Shown: piece by piece, positions 41,424-44,668 of the stretch
How positions within the stretch are numbered: the first letter of the stretch is position 1
How the letters are laid out: each line of letters starts with the position of its first letter
From: Eubacteriaceae bacterium CHKCI004
Lineage (GTDB): Bacteria > Bacillota > Clostridia > Lachnospirales > Lachnospiraceae
NCBI GenBank assembly: GCA_900016875.1
Contig: FCNR01000069.1
Coordinates: 1 to 44,668, forward strand
DNA length: 44,668 nt
Reading direction: 5' to 3'
Position numbers and translations under genes: made by a program
Notes under the pieces: model-generated
The model's database searches: none
What the model saw: the letters and a program-made list of their open reading frames with translations, nothing else
What the model was told of the DNA's origin: nothing

Positions 41424-42710
41424 ATGGATATAAAACTGCCTTTTTCTACAACGGGCATGATGCTGCATTTGGATGATGGACTGGATTATGAGATTTTGAC
41501 CTCCTCCATCGAATCCATGTCCAAAAATGATAGAACAGAGGACGAGATCGTGCTTGAAGCGATGGCGAATCCTATCGGTTCCCCGAAACTTTCCGAGCTT
41601 GCCGCGGGCAAAGAAAATGTGGTGATTATCTGTTCCGACCACACAAGGCCGGTGCCGACAAAACACATTATTCCGTTTATGCTCAAAGAGATCAGAGAAG
41701 GAAATCCGGAAGCAAAGATTACTCTCCTGATTGCCACCGGTTTTCATCGGGCTACCACAAAAGAAGAGCTTATTGGCAAGTTCGGAGAAGATATCGTGGA
41801 GAAAGAGAATATTGTCATTCATGACAGTCAGGATATGAATGCTATGGTAAATATCGGCGTTTTGCCGTCCGGAGCTCCGCTGCTGATCAATAAAGTAGCG
41901 GCAGAGGCAGATCTGCTGGTCAGTGAGGGGTTCATAGAAACGCATTTCTTCGCCGGTTTTTCCGGCGGAAGAAAAAGCGTTCTGCCAGGCGTATCCAGTA
42001 AAGTGACGGTACTCGGTAACCATTGCTCTGCATTTATTGATTCTCCGTACAGCCGGACGGGGATTCTTGAAAACAATCCAATACATAAAGACATGATTGC
42101 GGCAAGCCGGATGGCAAATCAAAGATATATAGTAAATGCAGTCATTGACGCTGATAAAAAAGTGGTGCATGCCGTGGCGGGCGACGCCATTGAAGCACAC
42201 GAAGCAGGATGCCGTTTTCTGGAGAACTACTGCCAGGTGACGCCTAAACGTGCGGCGGATATTGCCATTGCGACCAACGGAGGATATCCGCTGGATCAGA
42301 ATATGTACCAGTCTGTAAAAGGAATGACGGCTGCAGAGGCAGCGGCGAAGGACGATGGAATTATCATTATGGTATCCAATTGCGGCGACGGTCATGGGGG
42401 AGAAGGATTTTATGAGGCTTTGAAAAATTGTTCCAGCCCGGCGGACTTAATGGAAGAAATTCTTAAAGTGCCGCAGGATGAGACAAAACCGGATCAGTGG
42501 GAATACCAGATTCAGTGCCGGATTCTCATGCAGCATAAAGTAATCTATGTGATGTGCGAGCAGTATCGGAAAATGGCGCAGGAAATGGGATTCCAGGTGG
42601 CGGCGGATGTAAATGAAGCGTTGAAAATGGCGCTTCAGGAAAAGGGAAGAGACGCCCATATCGCTGTTATACCGGATGGAGTTTCCGTCATGGTAAAAAA
42701 ACCGGAATAA
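41424..42710 (+). CDS. larA: Nickel-dependent lactate racemase LarA family
   Basis: This 428-residue protein has the LarA signatures SDHTRPVPTKHI (cofactor region, near residue 71), ATGFHRATT, and ETHFFAGFSGGRKSVLPG, which contains the lysine that holds the nickel-pincer cofactor and a catalytic histidine. It interconverts L- and D-lactate, so both isomers could be used by the dehydrogenase. The cofactor biosynthesis genes larB, larC and larE are not in the window. ATG 41424 follows AGGAGTTGGTATAGC, 13 bp after the acyl-CoA dehydrogenase. Confidence 0.92.
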   Translation: MDIKLPFSTTGMMLHLDDGLDYEILTSSIESMSKNDRTEDEIVLEAMANPIGSPKLSELAAGKENVVIICSDHTRPVPTKHIIPFMLKEIREGNPEAKITLLIATGFHRATTKEELIGKFGEDIVEKENIVIHDSQDMNAMVNIGVLPSGAPLLINKVAAEADLLVSEGFIETHFFAGFSGGRKSVLPGVSSKVTVLGNHCSAFIDSPYSRTGILENNPIHKDMIAASRMANQRYIVNAVIDADKKVVHAVAGDAIEAHEAGCRFLENYCQVTPKRAADIAIATNGGYPLDQNMYQSVKGMTAAEAAAKDDGIIIMVSNCGDGHGGEGFYEALKNCSSPADLMEEILKVPQDETKPDQWEYQIQCRILMQHKVIYVMCEQYRKMAQEMGFQVAADVNEALKMALQEKGRDAHIAVIPDGVSVMVKKPE

Positions 42711-42754
42711 ATATGTTTGCTTAATGTGGAATTCATTTTTCACATTTTAAGGAT

Positions 42755-42787
42755 GGGCCTGCAGATGAGCAGCAGGCCTGTCTTTTT
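42755..42787 (+). terminator. Terminator between larA and the regulator
   Basis: GGCCTGC and GCAGGCC form a 7-bp stem followed by TGTCTTTTT. It suggests the regulator is expressed only in part with the operon. Confidence 0.8.
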
Positions 42788-42916
42788 ATGTTGAACGGCG
42801 GTCTGCTTTTTTACACAACAGTATTCTTGCCTTTTTTTGCTTGAAAAATCCAGGGGAATCTTTTAAAATGGAAGAACTTGCGAAGAGCACCGTGAAAAGG
42901 ATTGCAGGAGGTCAAC

Positions 42917-43687
42917 ATGGATTATTTTGAAGAGTACAAAAGCTATATAAGTTATAAAAAAGAGGATAAAAAGGCATACCAGTATGTGTTTGATCATTTT
43001 TCAGAACAGATTCTGTCAGGAGAGCTGAAATTAAATGATAAGATTCCCCCGGAGAGAGAAATTGCGGAGCAGCTTAACGTGAGTCGTAATTCCATTCGGG
43101 AAGTCATGCACATGCTGGAAATCAACGGTCTGCTGGAGTGCAGGCAGGGCAGCGGCAATTATGTACGGTGTGAACCGCAGGAATATATGACGACTTTTAT
43201 AAATATGGTTATGTCTCTTCAGAATATTAATTATACGGAAGTGTATCATATTCGAATGGGTTATGAAACGGTGGCGCTGAAGCTGGCAATGAATCAGGCA
43301 AGTCCGGAAGAAATAGAAGGAATACATCAGGTCCTTCTGAAAATGGATGAGATCATTGATCCGGAAGAGAGCGCAAAGCTGGACGCAGAGTTCCATAATC
43401 GCTTGATAGCTGCTTCGCATAACCGGCTGATTATCCTCTATTATTCTATGCTCAGAAACTTCATGAACCGGTTCATCGTAGATTTTCGTGTAAAGATAAT
43501 GGAAGAAAAAGGGCGCGCAGAAGCTCTGCAGCGTTCTCATTGGAATATTTATGATGCTTTGGTGGACAAAGACTTTGTGGGCGGCAGCTCTGCCATGCAG
43601 AAGCACTTTGATATAGTAGGGGAACAGCTTGAAATTATGGAGAAGGAATTTCAGAAAAAAACTTCGGAAAAAAATCAGGAAATATAG
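42917..43687 (+). CDS. FadR/GntR-family transcriptional regulator of the lactate operon
   Basis: This 256-residue protein has an N-terminal winged helix (LKLNDKIPPEREIAEQLNVSRNSIREVMHML) and a C-terminal FCD domain with metal-ligand-like histidines (DAEFHNRLI, and HWNIYDALVDKD). LldR/LctA-type FadR proteins sense lactate. ATG 42917 follows AGGAGGTCAAC; the frame to 42902 is rejected. It is separated from larA by a terminator and 206 bp. The two palindromes upstream of lctP are its probable binding sites. Confidence 0.9.
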   Translation: MDYFEEYKSYISYKKEDKKAYQYVFDHFSEQILSGELKLNDKIPPEREIAEQLNVSRNSIREVMHMLEINGLLECRQGSGNYVRCEPQEYMTTFINMVMSLQNINYTEVYHIRMGYETVALKLAMNQASPEEIEGIHQVLLKMDEIIDPEESAKLDAEFHNRLIAASHNRLIILYYSMLRNFMNRFIVDFRVKIMEEKGRAEALQRSHWNIYDALVDKDFVGGSSAMQKHFDIVGEQLEIMEKEFQKKTSEKNQEI

Positions 43688-43752
43688 AACAGTTTTATTT
43701 CAGTGGAGATAAAAAAGCGTGTTTCTATATAAGAATGATGAAGCAAAGGGAT

Positions 43753-43784
43753 AAAAGATTGACAAAACATCATCAATCTTTTTC
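43753..43784 (+). terminator. Terminator after the FadR-type regulator
   Basis: AAAGATTGA and TCAATCTTT form a 9-bp stem, with a 10-nt loop and following T residues. Confidence 0.75.
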
Positions 43785-43881
43785 CTGCCTTTTTCTGAGA
43801 AATGAAAAAATAGTATGAAATTCTTAAAATGGAAGAAAATTCATACTAAATATTGCGTTGCAAAAAATATCAAAAAAATGC

Positions 43882-43910
43882 TTGACGCACATAGAACATT
43901 GTGATATCAT
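43882..43910 (+). promoter_or_regulatory. rRNA promoter P1
   Basis: TTGACG and TATCAT are separated by 17 bp. The -10 is preceded by ATTGTGA, which resembles the same position in P2 and P3. Confidence 0.8.
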
Positions 43911-43986
43911 ACTTTTCGTTGCACACGAAGAAACCAATTTTGAAAGAGAAATAAAAGAATTTCGTAAAAATATTTCAAAAAAGTTC

Positions 43987-44014
43987 TTGACAAACTTCAA
44001 AAGTGTGATATAAT
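43987..44014 (+). promoter_or_regulatory. rRNA promoter P2
   Basis: TTGACA and TATAAT, both full consensus, are separated by 16 bp. Confidence 0.88.
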
Positions 44015-44092
44015 ACAACAGTTGCTCGCGAAAAGAGCTTATAAAAAACAAAGTTTTGAGAAAAAACTTGAAAAAAGAAATGAAAAAATTTC

Positions 44093-44121
44093 TTGACAAG
44101 TTCAAAACAATGTGATAAGAT
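44093..44121 (+). promoter_or_regulatory. rRNA promoter P3
   Basis: TTGACA and TAAGAT are separated by 17 bp. It is the promoter nearest the 16S gene. Confidence 0.85.
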
Positions 44122-44327
44122 ACAAAAGCTTTTTTGGTAAAGCAAACAGCAAGTTGATAACTGAATAACAAAACAACCTCGAACGTTCAATTCAATTGAG
44201 TATTCGGATCCTGAAGCGAGTGATGTCGGCGAGAGGGATCCATGGAAGAGAACGAAGTTCGAACCTAAACAACAGTAATGAGCAGTTTAAGGACCAGTGG
44301 TTCTTGAGACTGGGGAGACATCTTATC

Positions 44328-44668
<341 letters not shown>

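Larger units (their letters stand above)
43688..44327 (+). other. Intergenic region with rRNA promoters and pre-16S leader
   Basis: No protein gene is supported. It holds a terminator, three tandem promoters and about 200 nt of leader up to the 16S gene. It is very A/T-rich before the leader. Confidence 0.85.

Noticed and set aside
41340..42395. Minus-strand frame opposite larA (351 codons)
   Set aside because: It is an antisense shadow of larA with no ribosome-binding site.

Overview
ORGANISM. The window is from a Lachnospiraceae-type gut Firmicute (Clostridium cluster XIVa). The evidence is the partial 16S rRNA gene at the right end, a lactate-oxidation operon like those of gut anaerobes, and mobile elements of the Tn1549 and Tn4451/TnpX types. 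I cannot fix the genus from about 340 bases of 16S. LAYOUT. Bases 1 to about 32,475 are a stack of mobile elements; 32,476 to 44,668 is chromosome. (A) The backbone of 1 to about 30,949 is a Tn1549-type conjugative element read leftwards: replication initiator, PcfB-like protein, VirD4 coupling protein, Maff2-like membrane peptide, VirB6/TrbL-like channel protein, MT-A70 DNA methyltransferase, PrgI-like protein, VirB4 ATPase and a second DNA methyltransferase that runs off the left edge. (B) Element 2 (about 20,866-28,676) interrupts virD4. It carries a TnpX-type serine recombinase, TnpW, a MobA/MobL relaxase with an RSF1010-type nic motif, a primase-helicase fusion and an RlmA-type 23S rRNA methyltransferase behind a short leader peptide ending MRLR. 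(C) Element 1 (about 6,759-19,189) interrupts the maff2 gene. It carries a second recombinase, TnpW, a DnaC-like loader, a replication initiator, a relaxase with MobC, a sigma-like regulator, a SpoU-type RNA methyltransferase, an AraC-GyrI regulator and a ribosomal-protection tetracycline resistance gene with a tet(M)-type leader. (D) An IS110-family element of about 1.6 kb lies between maff2 and the VirB6-like gene; its left end can be folded as a bridge RNA whose loop matches the insertion site. (E) The backbone ends inside a third, closely related serine recombinase gene, whose 3' part and element terminus (30,950 to about 32,475) abut the chromosome. The simplest reading is a nest: chromosome, then element 3, then the conjugative element, then elements 1 and 2 and the IS. 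Removing elements 1 and 2 restores intact maff2 and virD4 reading frames. CHROMOSOME. A protein with four InlB/Flg_new-like repeats and a BspA-like leucine-rich tail is followed by a DMT-family transporter. Next comes a lactate operon: lactate permease, FAD-linked lactate dehydrogenase, EtfB, EtfA, acyl-CoA dehydrogenase, LarA racemase and a FadR-type regulator. It has a sigma-A promoter and two matching palindromes that are probable operators. Three tandem promoters then lead into a 16S rRNA gene cut by the window edge. HOW IT FITS TOGETHER. Both halves of the conjugation machinery are currently split by cargo elements that carry up to three ribosome-directed resistance determinants, so conjugation by the backbone probably depends on excision of its passengers.
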